Virus record (IMG/VR): IMGVR_UViG_3300043468_000549 | Location: 1-24,922 of that record | Strand: one strand, 5' to 3' | From: a virus | Length of the DNA: 24,922 nucleotides | Shown: positions 11,995-21,329 of the stretch, one piece after another | Position numbering within the stretch: the first letter of the stretch is position 1 | Layout of the letters: each line of letters starts with the position of its first letter | Program-made: the position numbers and the translations under genes | Notes under the pieces: generated by a model | The model's input: only the letters and a program-made list of their open reading frames with translations | Told to the model about the DNA's origin: nothing | Database searches by the model: none

Positions 11995-13992
11995 TTAAGC
12001 GATGATTGCGAGCTTGCGTTGTGTTCCTGCTGCATCTTTCACCAAGATGTATCCGGTGATGGGCGCATCAGCGTTTGCGACAAAAGTTCCGAAACGGACA
12101 AGCCCGGCACCTTTCGTTACAAAACGCATATCAACATCTGTGTCTGCTCCGCTTGCGGAAAGAATCGCGCTTCCAACACCAGAGTTCGTGCCATACGCAT
12201 GAAGGTAGTTGACGGGCGCACTGTTGACTCCTCCAGCGCGGAACTCTTCGTTGGCCAGAGAGTTTTGAGATACGAAGCGGTGAGGTGTCGTTCCTTTGGT
12301 TTGGTAGAAAAGTCCGACGTTTGTGTCAGATCCAGCAGCAGCAATGACCGGATAAGATCCAGCACTTGAATTAAAAAATTGAAAATAATTTGCTGGAGTT
12401 GCATTTGTAAAAAATGCAGCACAAACACCTGAATATCCATAAATGCCAACGTATCCATCTTGCGCTGCAATAGTCAGATTTTGCGAGTTGTTTGTGGCGT
12501 CACTGCGGATTGTAAAACCAAAAAAGTTTGATGGCGTCCTCCATAAAAGTTGATGGCCTTTAGCCATTTCGATAGCAGTGCCAGTGCCCGTGATTCCGTC
12601 CGTTCCAGTAATGCCATCTGATCGGAACAAAATTCCTTTGTTCCATGTGCTCCCGTTCTTGCCGATAGCAATTGCAGTGTTACTTGGATTGGTTGGAGTT
12701 CCTCCGTAAGATGGGTCGCCTCCAGCAGCTAGCCAAATACCGTATGTTCCAGTTGTAAAAACGTATGGAGTGCTGCTTCGATTTACTCCTTCAAGGTTTT
12801 TAACAGCAAGCTCAAGCCCAAACCCATAGCTTCCTTGAGTAAACTGCACGTCTGAATATAGACCCCACACGCTGCGACTGGCTTTATTTCCAATAGCAAA
12901 TCCAGACACGCCGATTGATTCGGTTGGCTGTCCTACGGCGATATCGATGTTTGCGTTGGACACAAACCCTGTTACAGCCATCAGCCCGTTGTCTTGAGCA
13001 ACAAAGAACGAGGAGTCGCGAGGTGCCCAATTGGCTCCCTGTGCTGATGTTGGAACAAATCCCCCCTGCGTGCCGGAAAAATTGCCAGTAAACGCAGCGC
13101 CGTCATTCACGAACAAACGGTCGCGAACACGGTTCATGTTGGCTCCAGCACCAACATCAGGCCAGTACCCACGCTCTTGAATGGCCGCTGTTCCAGCACC
13201 TGTCCAAGACACCTGAGAAGCGATGTCCCAGTAGCCTGTCACATTCGTTGTCAGGCTGTAGCTGCCAGAAGGCACATATACTTGCAGGCCTGTAGCTGCC
13301 GCCGCTGTAAACGCCGCCGTGTCATCCGTGACTCCATCCCCAACCGCCCCGAAATCCTTCACGCTGACGGTCTCAGACAGCTTCGCTTCGACGTTGGTGA
13401 AGACCGAGTCAACCGCAGGCAGCTTGTAGGTGACGTCCTGCGCGTCAACGCTGGCTGCGCTGTCGTAGTTGTAGCCGATGTCGAACACGAACTCGTCCCC
13501 GTTGTCGGCGCCAGCCGTCAGGGTAATCTGGCTGTAGCCGGTCTCGGAGTAGTCTTGACCGGCGATGAGCCGCAGGCCGTTGCGGTAGACGAACAGGTTG
13601 TTCGTCCCAGGGATGTAGGTGCGGCTGAGGTTGAACACCGTCTGCCCCGAGATGGCGGTGATGACCTGCTGGTAGGTGCTGCCGGCGCTTGTGCTGGGGT
13701 CGCGGTAGTTGAGGTCAGAGAAGACCAGTGCGCCCTTGTTGTTGGTGACGCGCAGTGAGTAAGTGACGAAAGCCGTGTAGATGCGCCCTGGGGAGCCGTT
13801 GCGCGAGAGGTAGCCGTTGATGGTGCGGATGGGCTGCGCGGCTGGCTGCGTGAGGGCCTCGTCCCAGTAGACCGGTATCGGGTCGGTGACAGGGTTCAGG
13901 TTGGCGGAGCCAACGTAGACGTAACCGTTGTTGAGCGGCGAGCCGTCGGTGTCGTTGAAGGACGGGAAAGGGGAGGTGATGATGTATGACAT
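11995..13992 (-). CDS. Tailspike with head-binding type N-terminus and beta-helix
   Basis: Domains of the 665-residue protein, in order, are as follows. Residues 5-95 resemble the phage tailspike head-binding domain (NNGYVYVGSANLNPVTDPIP, then RTINGYLSRNGSPGRIY). Residues 105-175 form a fibre module (TVFNLSRTYIPGTNNLFVYR to DEFVFDIGYN). Residues 208-230 carry the beta-helix entry VKDFGAVGDGVTDDTAAFTA. A Gly/Asn/Ser-rich receptor part follows, with a short C-terminal module (GYILVKDAAGTQRKLAIIA). It should attach to the P22-type tail and bind or degrade surface sugar. The N-terminal coding half is more G+C-rich than the receptor half, a common sign of domain swapping. The start follows the gp16-position gene after 6 bases. 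Confidence 0.85.
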   Translation of the reverse strand: MSYIITSPFPSFNDTDGSPLNNGYVYVGSANLNPVTDPIPVYWDEALTQPAAQPIRTINGYLSRNGSPGRIYTAFVTYSLRVTNNKGALVFSDLNYRDPSTSAGSTYQQVITAISGQTVFNLSRTYIPGTNNLFVYRNGLRLIAGQDYSETGYSQITLTAGADNGDEFVFDIGYNYDSAASVDAQDVTYKLPAVDSVFTNVEAKLSETVSVKDFGAVGDGVTDDTAAFTAAAATGLQVYVPSGSYSLTTNVTGYWDIASQVSWTGAGTAAIQERGYWPDVGAGANMNRVRDRLFVNDGAAFTGNFSGTQGGFVPTSAQGANWAPRDSSFFVAQDNGLMAVTGFVSNANIDIAVGQPTESIGVSGFAIGNKASRSVWGLYSDVQFTQGSYGFGLELAVKNLEGVNRSSTPYVFTTGTYGIWLAAGGDPSYGGTPTNPSNTAIAIGKNGSTWNKGILFRSDGITGTDGITGTGTAIEMAKGHQLLWRTPSNFFGFTIRSDATNNSQNLTIAAQDGYVGIYGYSGVCAAFFTNATPANYFQFFNSSAGSYPVIAAAGSDTNVGLFYQTKGTTPHRFVSQNSLANEEFRAGGVNSAPVNYLHAYGTNSGVGSAILSASGADTDVDMRFVTKGAGLVRFGTFVANADAPITGYILVKDAAGTQRKLAIIA

Positions 13993-13998
13993 GGTGTG

Positions 13999-16900
13999 TT
14001 ACTTTTCCTCTTCGGATTGCTTCTGGGCGTAGAACTTCAGGTAGGGACGCAGCTTCGCGATGCTATCAGGTGTTTGTCCCCTGAGAAGTTCTGCTGCCAG
14101 TTTCGGGTCAGTTTGTGCTTCAACGAGGATTTTAAGAGCAATGTCCGATGGATCACCACGGTAGCCAAAGCGAATGAGCTGGCTGATGTTGCTCATGATT
14201 TTGGTTGCGGTTCCAAGCTTTGCGTCAACGCCGGTAGCAATGCGTTGCAGTGCCCCTAGAGAGTTGTTCTCGTTGATGCTGGTCAGCTTGTCCTTGATGG
14301 CCGTGCGCAAGGCTGTTTGGGACTGCCCTTGGGTCGTTCTGCCTGAACGAGCGAGCAGTTCGTACTGCTTGCGAATGATGTCCAAGGCTTTCATCTCTTT
14401 CGAGTCCTTGCCGTACACCTTCTCAAGAACAGACCGCCGAGTCGATCCTTTCGTAAGGAACTGGTTCATCATGCCAAAGAGCGCAGAGAACTCTTCTGGA
14501 TTGATTGGGCCAGCTTGGTTCAGCGTTGTCTCGACTCTGGAATTAGACCGCAACTCAGAGTTTATGTATTTGCTCAAGGCGTTTTTGAATCCTTGTGTGG
14601 CTTGCGCATTCCCACGCAAAGAAGACATCACTTCGGAAACCGTATTGACCGGATCGCCAGAATCGAACACAGCCTGTACCGCCTTTTCCGAGTCTCTTCC
14701 GAGGATTTTGTTTGCCGACAAACCCTCGATTCTCTCCTTCTCTGTTCTGTATGCCTCCTTCGCCTGCTGCTTTTTCTCTTTCTCAACAACAAGTTCACGC
14801 TGCCTCGCAGAAGTCTCTTTCGCGGTAAGTTCTGAGCGCGTTTCCTGAACCGCCTCAAGCGCACGCCCCCTTGCCGCCTTCGCTGACTCAACGCCTGCTT
14901 CTGCTGCACGCATCCCTGCCTGAGCATTCTCAACCGCAGCCATTGCAGATGGGAACACACTGGCGAAGTCGCGGTTCTCTTGTTTCATGGCCCAGTTGTC
15001 CATGCTCTTTGCGGTAGGCGCAGAGCCGACTTCTTCTGAGAACTTGTCAACAAACCAATCGTCAATGGCTTTCTGTGAAGCAGCATCTCCTTTTATGGAC
15101 TCCTTTAGCTGCCTCAGACTTTCAACGTCACGCGTGTAAGCGTTGATGGTTTTGCTTGTCGCAGTCTTCTTGTATGCAGGGCTTGCAATAACACCGGAAG
15201 CAGGGCCGTCGATGTACTTGCGAGCATAATCGAAGTAGAGCCTGTTCGCCTCGGCAAACAACGGTGACGCGTTCCCAGCAGTCTCCAAATCAGCCTTGAG
15301 CGCATCCTTGACGAGTCCAAGCCAGTGTTGGTAGGTGCGGTTGTCTGTGTCGGACAGTTCCCCAGCAACATTCCGGTAATCGGAATCAATGTTTTCGACT
15401 CTGTTGACCTGATTCTTTTTGGGCCTTCTTATCAGGTCTCGAATCATCCTGTTGAGGTGTTCTGGGATGCTGCCTCGACCGGCTTCTTTTTGAACCTGCT
15501 TTAAAGCTTCAATGGTGTTCGTGTAATTAACAGCCAACTCCCCTGTTTCCTCACGTGCCTTCGCGTAAGCTTCATCGTGTAAAGCTTTGTCCTCTTTTGC
15601 GTTTTTCTGCAATGTCTCCTCGACGGTTACGCTCAAGTCAGACCTAGACCGGCCTTTTTGCGCTTGGGCGAACTGCTGTCCAGCTTGAGTAAGTTTGGCT
15701 GCGCTTGCCTCAAGAGCAGCGTCAGCGGCAATAAGACCTTTTTGAGCGGCATCTTTGTTTTTCGTGGCCTCTGCGATTGCTTCATTTAAATCATCTACCG
15801 CCTTGCGGTTTCCCCTCTCGATTGCGGTTTCTCTTGCTGCCTTAGCAGCCTCCAGAAGCCTGTCATGCTGCGCTTGGATGGCCGATTGCGCAGCCTTGAT
15901 GTCAGCGGTGCCTTGCGGGGCCAGCGTAGCCCCAAGATCGGATGCAATAGCGGCGCGTGTGTCCTGCCTGATTTGACGCAACCCGGCGTCTGTAGTCATC
16001 AGGGCTTCCTGCAAGCCAAGCAGTCCCTCGTTACCGGTAATGTCACCCATGAACAGGCGCGCCCCAGGCGATGTGGGGACGACCTGCTCGATTTGTACCG
16101 CAACCTGTTCTGGAGTGCTCTGCGGAGTCGTGCTGAACCCCTGCATGGTCTTCTCGGCACTTCTTCTCGCGGCAAGCTCCGTGCGTTGCTCGCGCGGCAT
16201 CATCATTGCCGTTCCCAACTTTGTTGGGCGAGTGATAGCGCCCATGATGGCTCCTTCAGCCATCTCCTGAGCCGTTGGAAGCCTGCCTTCCATGCCTGCC
16301 GCCGCAAACGATGCTCCAGCCCCAATAGCGCCTTCTCTAAGGGCCATATTACGTGCGGCTGCGACAGCGGCTTGAGAACCCATGCCGGCTATTGCGCCGA
16401 TGCGAGAAGGCGATGGGACGCCGGTGGCAAGACCTGGCGCAAACTCACCAGCCGCTCTCGCGTACCGCGTTGCAGCAGCAGCTTCGTCAAACCGGCGTTG
16501 AGCCAAGTCCGCCTCGCTTGGCGGAAGTATTGACTGTTGAAGCTCTGCACCGAGCTTTGCGCCAGCCACTCCACCAGCAATGCCAACAACTGGATTCGCA
16601 GTCATTGTTCCGGCAGCAAACCCACCCAAAGCTCCACCGATTGCGGGAAGAATCTGCTCTGACGCGCCTCTTGCAGCAGCTCCAAGCACACTTGGCTCCA
16701 TCTCCTGCTTGTACTTCTCCCACGCGCCGGCAAGCGTCGGTGACTGCTGCGGGTCGAAGGATGAGTTTAGGTCGATGGCGCCCTGAGAGACGAGTTGGTT
16801 GAAGTAGTCCCTTGTTGACCTTGTTTTTGCCGATTCCTTGAATGCGGCGACCTCAGCCTGAGTAGGAGCCTCACCGGTCTGAGCCTGCCTGAGTTCAGCG

Positions 16901-17136
16901 ATGAGTTCCGGTGGTACGCCTCGGTTAAGGCTGGCTTCTTCACGGGCCTGCCTGCCCATGAACGGCTGCGGTTTAAGCTCCCCTGGGGGTTGCTCGAAAG
17001 GCGACTCAGCACCTTGAGTTGGTTGTTTTTGAGGAACAACGTCCTTAAGTTTTTCGTAAATGCTTGGAATCTCTTCAGGAGAGTTTGCCTGAACGTCAAC
17101 CTTGTTCCCGTTAATCTCGATACGGTAAGTTGGCAT
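13999..17136 (-). CDS. Large internal virion / DNA ejection protein (gp16 position)
   Basis: The 1045-residue protein starts MPTYRIEINGNKVDVQANSP. It has Gly/Ala-rich hydrophobic stretches near 150-205 (for example QILPAIGGALGGFAAGT) and 246-300, which could cross or enter a membrane. Long Ala/Glu/Lys/Gln-rich coiled-coil regions follow near 425-495 and 720-805. P22 gp16 is the third ejection protein after gp7 and gp20, and this gene holds that place, though it is much longer than gp16 (about 609 residues). It would be packaged in the head and ejected to help form the DNA channel. No lytic transglycosylase motif was recognised. Its ATG overlaps the upstream TAA (TAATG). Confidence 0.72.
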   Translation of the reverse strand: MPTYRIEINGNKVDVQANSPEEIPSIYEKLKDVVPQKQPTQGAESPFEQPPGELKPQPFMGRQAREEASLNRGVPPELIAELRQAQTGEAPTQAEVAAFKESAKTRSTRDYFNQLVSQGAIDLNSSFDPQQSPTLAGAWEKYKQEMEPSVLGAAARGASEQILPAIGGALGGFAAGTMTANPVVGIAGGVAGAKLGAELQQSILPPSEADLAQRRFDEAAAATRYARAAGEFAPGLATGVPSPSRIGAIAGMGSQAAVAAARNMALREGAIGAGASFAAAGMEGRLPTAQEMAEGAIMGAITRPTKLGTAMMMPREQRTELAARRSAEKTMQGFSTTPQSTPEQVAVQIEQVVPTSPGARLFMGDITGNEGLLGLQEALMTTDAGLRQIRQDTRAAIASDLGATLAPQGTADIKAAQSAIQAQHDRLLEAAKAARETAIERGNRKAVDDLNEAIAEATKNKDAAQKGLIAADAALEASAAKLTQAGQQFAQAQKGRSRSDLSVTVEETLQKNAKEDKALHDEAYAKAREETGELAVNYTNTIEALKQVQKEAGRGSIPEHLNRMIRDLIRRPKKNQVNRVENIDSDYRNVAGELSDTDNRTYQHWLGLVKDALKADLETAGNASPLFAEANRLYFDYARKYIDGPASGVIASPAYKKTATSKTINAYTRDVESLRQLKESIKGDAASQKAIDDWFVDKFSEEVGSAPTAKSMDNWAMKQENRDFASVFPSAMAAVENAQAGMRAAEAGVESAKAARGRALEAVQETRSELTAKETSARQRELVVEKEKKQQAKEAYRTEKERIEGLSANKILGRDSEKAVQAVFDSGDPVNTVSEVMSSLRGNAQATQGFKNALSKYINSELRSNSRVETTLNQAGPINPEEFSALFGMMNQFLTKGSTRRSVLEKVYGKDSKEMKALDIIRKQYELLARSGRTTQGQSQTALRTAIKDKLTSINENNSLGALQRIATGVDAKLGTATKIMSNISQLIRFGYRGDPSDIALKILVEAQTDPKLAAELLRGQTPDSIAKLRPYLKFYAQKQSEEEK

Positions 17137-18701
17137 TATTCAACAATTTGAAATTTTATCCCGTTGATTTCCTGCATTTTGCCAGGCTTTCCAAAATCAG
17201 GAGGAGGCCCTTTCTGAACCTCCCTTGAAGCTCTGGCTCGCTCTGCGTCATTCTGCGCATCAATGGAGTCTGCACCGTAGAACTTCCTCGTTCCCAAATC
17301 AGCAATAAGCCGTTTTCTGAAATCAGAGAAGGTATCTCCTTTCTTCACATTCAGGTCGCCGATTGACGTTTCCTGTTTTGCGGCACCAAGTGTTCCGAAC
17401 TTTGATATCCAGTTCGATCTTGCTTCTTCTAACTTTGACGACCTTGCAGCTCCGTTTGACAGAGCCGTTAGGTATTCGATGAGCTTGTCGGGGTTTCCAT
17501 ATACACTTGGAACCGATTCAAGTGCTGTCCTTGTTTCTCGATCCGAAAACGATCCGCGAGTTACTTCCTTGAATCTTGCAAGTGCATCTTGCTTAAACAA
17601 AGCCTGCGTTGCTTGTATTGCAGCAGAAACCTCATCTTGATTTCCAAATATGCCCTTTGCGCCCTCCTTGATTCTCGCCCCTAATCCACCACCAAGTTTT
17701 TGGCGTAAGTTTTCGAGGGATTTTGCGATTGAGTTGGCCCTGTCAGATAAATCAGCAAATGTCGCCGAGTTATCATCGCTTTCTTTCATAAACTTCTGAA
17801 GACCCATTGGAAGCTCTTTAACGTCCACTCCTCCATCCATCTTCTGCTTTCTTTCAGCAATTTTTGTTTCAGTCTCACTAAACTTGAACGCACTATCTGC
17901 CAATTCACGGAACTGCTTGGCAGCTTGTGGGTCTACCGAGTTTGCTAAAGATTCGATGTCAAGAAACCAAGATGTTTTATCGAGAAGACCTTGCTTATCA
18001 GCATTCTTCGCATCTTTTAGCTTCTCTTGAAGCATACCGCCTAACTCTTGTGTCTGAGGATTTCCAGACAATGCAGTTGCGTAGTCTTCAAGCTTCTTGA
18101 GTGCAGTCTGGTTGTCTCCTTTAAGACCAGCAGACCCAATGCTCATCACCTGTTGAACAAAACCAGCTCTTATTGGATCGGGAGCTGAAGAAAACGCCCT
18201 CTGGAACATTTGCGCTCGTTCAGGAGAAAGCATCAAGGACGTCGTCATGGCATCCTTCATTGCCTGAATGTCTTCTTGAGACTTAGGGCCACCTTGCTGA
18301 ATGATTGGGCCTACCCTTGATGCCATGTTTGCCTGAGCAACTTCTGGAAACTTTGCCACAAACCCAGGGCTTGCATATGGCATCAGCTTTGCAATTTCTG
18401 CTGGGCTTTTGCCTTCAGAGATTGCAATCGCAAGATTCCTGTCTGCCTCCTGTTGTTTTGTGAACTCTCCAAACCTTGCTTCTTCTCGGGACGCCGCAGC
18501 CGCGCTCTGAGACATCTGCTGTTGAGTAGAAGCAAGGTTTGCCTGCGCCTGTTGAACTTGCAAAGGAGCAAGTTGCTGCATCAAAGCTGACCTGTCTTGG
18601 GCCTCAACAATGTTCTGCAACGCTCCAATTTTCTGCATCATGCCAGCACCAAACCCTGTTGGTTGCGGTATGTTTATCGAGTAATCAAATTTAGAGGCCA
18701 T
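17136..18701 (-). CDS. Internal virion / DNA ejection protein (gp20 position)
   Basis: The 521-residue protein is Ala/Gln/Lys-rich and mainly helical, with N-terminal heptad-like stretches (QQLAPLQVQQAQANLASTQQ). A basic, Gly-containing middle and a Pro-rich end (GPPPDFGKPGKMQEINGIKF) follow. It lies between the gp7-like protein and the gp16-position protein, the place of P22 gp20, and has a comparable size (gp20 is about 471 residues). The assignment rests mostly on order and composition. It is expected inside the virion and to pass into the cell with the DNA. Confidence 0.68.
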   Translation of the reverse strand: MASKFDYSINIPQPTGFGAGMMQKIGALQNIVEAQDRSALMQQLAPLQVQQAQANLASTQQQMSQSAAAASREEARFGEFTKQQEADRNLAIAISEGKSPAEIAKLMPYASPGFVAKFPEVAQANMASRVGPIIQQGGPKSQEDIQAMKDAMTTSLMLSPERAQMFQRAFSSAPDPIRAGFVQQVMSIGSAGLKGDNQTALKKLEDYATALSGNPQTQELGGMLQEKLKDAKNADKQGLLDKTSWFLDIESLANSVDPQAAKQFRELADSAFKFSETETKIAERKQKMDGGVDVKELPMGLQKFMKESDDNSATFADLSDRANSIAKSLENLRQKLGGGLGARIKEGAKGIFGNQDEVSAAIQATQALFKQDALARFKEVTRGSFSDRETRTALESVPSVYGNPDKLIEYLTALSNGAARSSKLEEARSNWISKFGTLGAAKQETSIGDLNVKKGDTFSDFRKRLIADLGTRKFYGADSIDAQNDAERARASREVQKGPPPDFGKPGKMQEINGIKFQIVE

Positions 18702-18707
18702 ACGCTT

Positions 18708-19799
18708 TTAGAACAATCCGAACATCTTTTGCTGAGGCATACCTCTCATTTCACGAACGAAGTTTTGTGCCCCGAATGTCTGTGCGTAATCACCAAGAGC
18801 GCCAACAGCACCCATGAGACCTTGGTTTTGAGCGTTTGCTGCGCCAATGATTCCAGCCGCTCCAGCAGCGCCTCTATCCGAGTAGAGACCGGCGATTGCA
18901 TTGCCTGCTGATGTTGCCGCAGCCCCGGTTCCAGCGGCTGAAGCTTGACCGATGTTGAGCAGGCTTTGCGCTGCTGTTTGACCGACGTTGGTCAATCCCC
19001 CAAGTCGCGCATACGTTTGATCGATGAGCGAGTTGAGAAGCTGCGGACGGAAACGCGCAATCGCGCTTTGCGTGTCATCAGCTCCCCTTCGACCGGTGGC
19101 AGATGCGGTTGCGAGCAAACCGGCCTCCCCTTGACGAGCGAGCTCTTGGAACAGTGGCCCCTGCTCAATCTGCTGGATGGCTTGGCGCTGTTGCTCCATG
19201 CCCATCTGCTCGTACTGCTTGTCCTCAAGGACTGGTTTAAGGAGAGCCTGCTGTTGATTATACCCCTGCGTTTCGATGTCTCGAATGCCCTTATCTGTGG
19301 CAAGCTGGAAGTTGGAAATAAGGTCTTCACGAGCTTGTTTGATTGCCGTTTTGCCCTTTTGCCCTTCTGCAAGAGTTGGTTTTTTGTACGCTGCTGACTT
19401 CTTAAAGAGCTCTAGTTCCTGCTTTCTATTGCGCTCGTACTCATCAATGTTTTGCTCAGTGATGTCAGATAACTGCCTGTAATCTGTCCCCTGATATACA
19501 TTGAAGAGTGCCTGTTGGCGTGCTTGTTCGCCGCCGAGACCAACAAGCCGTTGCATCTGCTGAATCGCCCCTGGGCCAGCCGCGATGTACGGCTGCGTCA
19601 AATCAGGCCGTCCAGCCGAGACGTATGGAGCAAGGATTTTTTGAACAAAATCAAACTGACGCCTTTGCTCTTCAATGCCTTGGTCAATGCCTTTTTGCTG
19701 AGCTTTTGCTGCTTCGCTGGCAGCCTTAGCAGAACGTCTTCCAGAATAAATTGATGCTCCTCCCGCTAATGCAAGTGTTCCTGTCACTGGGTCTGGCAT
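18708..19799 (-). CDS. DNA transfer / ejection protein, P22 gp7-like
   Basis: The 363-residue sequence matches the known build of gp7-like DNA transfer proteins. It has an N-terminal hydrophobic start (GTLALAGGASIYSG), then SAKAASEAAKAQQKGIDQGI and EEQRRQFDFVQKILAPYV. The central part has LVGLGGEQARQQALFN, then ATGRRGADDTQSAIARFRPQ with LLNSLIDQTYARLGGL, and an Ala/Gly-rich end. Family members are ejected with DNA and are needed for genome entry. A good Shine-Dalgarno, AAGGAG, lies 7 bases before the ATG. It overlaps the upstream gene by 16 bases. Confidence 0.84.
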   Translation of the reverse strand: MPDPVTGTLALAGGASIYSGRRSAKAASEAAKAQQKGIDQGIEEQRRQFDFVQKILAPYVSAGRPDLTQPYIAAGPGAIQQMQRLVGLGGEQARQQALFNVYQGTDYRQLSDITEQNIDEYERNRKQELELFKKSAAYKKPTLAEGQKGKTAIKQAREDLISNFQLATDKGIRDIETQGYNQQQALLKPVLEDKQYEQMGMEQQRQAIQQIEQGPLFQELARQGEAGLLATASATGRRGADDTQSAIARFRPQLLNSLIDQTYARLGGLTNVGQTAAQSLLNIGQASAAGTGAAATSAGNAIAGLYSDRGAAGAAGIIGAANAQNQGLMGAVGALGDYAQTFGAQNFVREMRGMPQQKMFGLF

Positions 19800-20242
19800 A
19801 GAAACTCCTTTCTGTAATCTTCAAATGTTTCGCCGTAAAACTTCATTACTTTCTCGGCGTTTTGGGTTGCGAACTCAATGCCATGGCAGACGTGAGTCAC
19901 GAACAGAATAAGGTCATAGAACCCTGCTCTCCAAGCGTAGGACATCTCTGTTGCTCTTCCGGCTCGCTCGGCTTGATCAGATGCCTGCCATTTCAAGAAC
20001 AGGTTTACCATTACCGGAATCAACAACGCCGAGTTTATGGAGTAGAACCGGTTTAGCGGCATTGCCACCATCGTGTTCCAGATACACCGGTCGAGTTCTT
20101 TGCGCGGCACTTCATCTCCATCTGCAACGTCATCGAACACCTGCATCACTTGCCAAAACGACATCAACCAGTCCTGTGCGTCCTCGGGAAGAAGAAGCAC
20201 CTCTGCAAACAGACACCGGAATGATTCTTCAGCGGAAGTCAT
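19784..20242 (-). CDS. All-helical phage protein with a DDxxD-like motif, unknown
   Basis: The 152-residue protein appears wholly alpha-helical, with aromatic-rich helices (DWLMSFWQVMQVFDDVADGD, then NTMVAMPLNRFYSINSALLI and WRAGFYDLILFVTHVCHG). It lies between the needle/structural genes and the gp7-like gene, the place of P22 gp14, but I cannot show sequence similarity to gp14. VFDDVADGD near residues 35-43 resembles the Asp-rich DDxxD motif of isoprenoid synthases, which may be chance. It could be an assembly factor or minor virion protein. Confidence 0.7.
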   Translation of the reverse strand: MTSAEESFRCLFAEVLLLPEDAQDWLMSFWQVMQVFDDVADGDEVPRKELDRCIWNTMVAMPLNRFYSINSALLIPVMVNLFLKWQASDQAERAGRATEMSYAWRAGFYDLILFVTHVCHGIEFATQNAEKVMKFYGETFEDYRKEFLCQTQ

Positions 20243-20244
20243 CT

Positions 20245-20580
20245 CTACGTCACTTCCCTCCCAGAAGCCATGATGGTCAGCGAGGTCGCTGCGCTTGCGT
20301 TTGTGGAGATGATGCCACCGGACTCAAGAACCTGCCCGACGAGCTCTGGGCAGGTGTAGGTCTCATTGGGCACAACGACCTTCGAGGAAAGAATCTTGTT
20401 GCTGTTTACGGCTGTGCCCGAGGGCGTAATCAGGTTCACCGTGATGGACGCATTCGCCGCAGAGGTGTTGGTCACCGTGAACTTGTCGATGATGCACTTG
20501 CAGTTCGACGCAAGGTACTGGGCTGTCGCAGCAGCCTCGGCCTGCTTGGGCGGGATGATGTTTTTGACGGTTACAGCCAT
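20245..20580 (-). CDS. Small beta-rich structural protein
   Basis: The 111-residue product (starts MAVTVKNIIPPKQAEAAATA) is mostly beta-strand, with a conserved-looking core: QYLASNCKCIIDKFTVTNTS, then VVVPNETYTCPELVGQVLES and AATSLTIMASGREVT. This layout recurs in small virion proteins of many podoviruses and could decorate the head or tail. It lies 2 bases after the needle-position gene. The partial protein at the right edge has a similar beta layout (QYxxRT...VTNTG), possibly a paralogue. Confidence 0.72.
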   Translation of the reverse strand: MAVTVKNIIPPKQAEAAATAQYLASNCKCIIDKFTVTNTSAANASITVNLITPSGTAVNSNKILSSKVVVPNETYTCPELVGQVLESGGIISTNASAATSLTIMASGREVT

Positions 20581-20582
20581 TG

Positions 20583-21329
20583 TCAGGAGATGTTGTTGGT
20601 GACGCTTAAAATGACCGACGGAATGTCAGGCACCGGTGGGGCTGCGGTAAAGGCTTTGATCTCGATGTCCACGGTGTCCACGGACCACATGAGCTCAAAG
20701 TAATCTCCCGCGTTCATTCTATACACGAAGTTCCATGCCGCAACACTTTCTGCGTTGTTGCCCTGAATGCGGATTTGGGTGGCCGAGTTGGCTTGGTCAA
20801 CGCCGTTGATTCGCGCCCACAAGTAGAACAGACCAACGCCTCCAGCGGTCTTGTCTAGCTGCATGGAGAACTGGAAATTGTAGATGCCCTCAGAATCAAC
20901 GTAAATGCGGCTTGCAGGCGTTCCAGTGCTCACGCCGAAGCTGAGGTCGGTTGAGTTGAACGTGACCGCGTACGCCGTGTTTATGGCCGCTGCCGTCTGC
21001 GTTGTGGTGTCGTAGAAGGTTCCGTAACGGGGAGCCTTGCGTTGCTCCACCGGTGGGGCTTGCGAGAGCAGGGCGACCTGCTGGGCTAGTTCAGCAATCT
21101 GGTTAGCCTGCTGAGCAGGCGCTGTAGAAGCGAGCTCGATGACGCTGCGAAGGGCTTCAACCGTGTCAAGCGCCTGCTGTGCAGACGTCTGAGAGTTATA
21201 CGAGTCAATGGTGTTGGCGTCGATGCTGGCTGGGACGTACTCGAAGAGTTGCTCGAAGGCGCGGATGAGGCGCTGGTCGGGCAGGAACTTGGCAAGGTCA
21301 TTCCGGTTGGGCTTGATGGAGTTGGCCAT
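20583..21329 (-). CDS. Needle-position tail protein with C-terminal jelly-roll-like knob
   Basis: The 248-residue protein has three parts. A short N-terminal region (NRNDLAKFLPDQRLIRAFEQ) is followed by a helical Gln/Ala-rich coiled-coil (about 45-95) and a C-terminal beta domain (residues 105-235, for example RIYVDSEGIYNFQFSMQL) like a C1q/TNF-type jelly roll. P22 gp26 (233 residues) follows gp10 and plugs the tail; the Sf6 needle ends in a TNF-like knob. Position, size and layout suit a needle or short fibre; sequence identity to gp26 is not evident. It starts directly after the gp10-like gene's stop (TAAATG). Confidence 0.62.
   Translation of the reverse strand: MANSIKPNRNDLAKFLPDQRLIRAFEQLFEYVPASIDANTIDSYNSQTSAQQALDTVEALRSVIELASTAPAQQANQIAELAQQVALLSQAPPVEQRKAPRYGTFYDTTTQTAAAINTAYAVTFNSTDLSFGVSTGTPASRIYVDSEGIYNFQFSMQLDKTAGGVGLFYLWARINGVDQANSATQIRIQGNNAESVAAWNFVYRMNAGDYFELMWSVDTVDIEIKAFTAAPPVPDIPSVILSVTNNIS

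Noticed and set aside
13177-13758. + strand open frame of 193 codons
   Set aside because: Antisense to the head-binding part of the first tailspike; Val/Arg/Asp-rich pattern typical of shadows of high-G+C genes.
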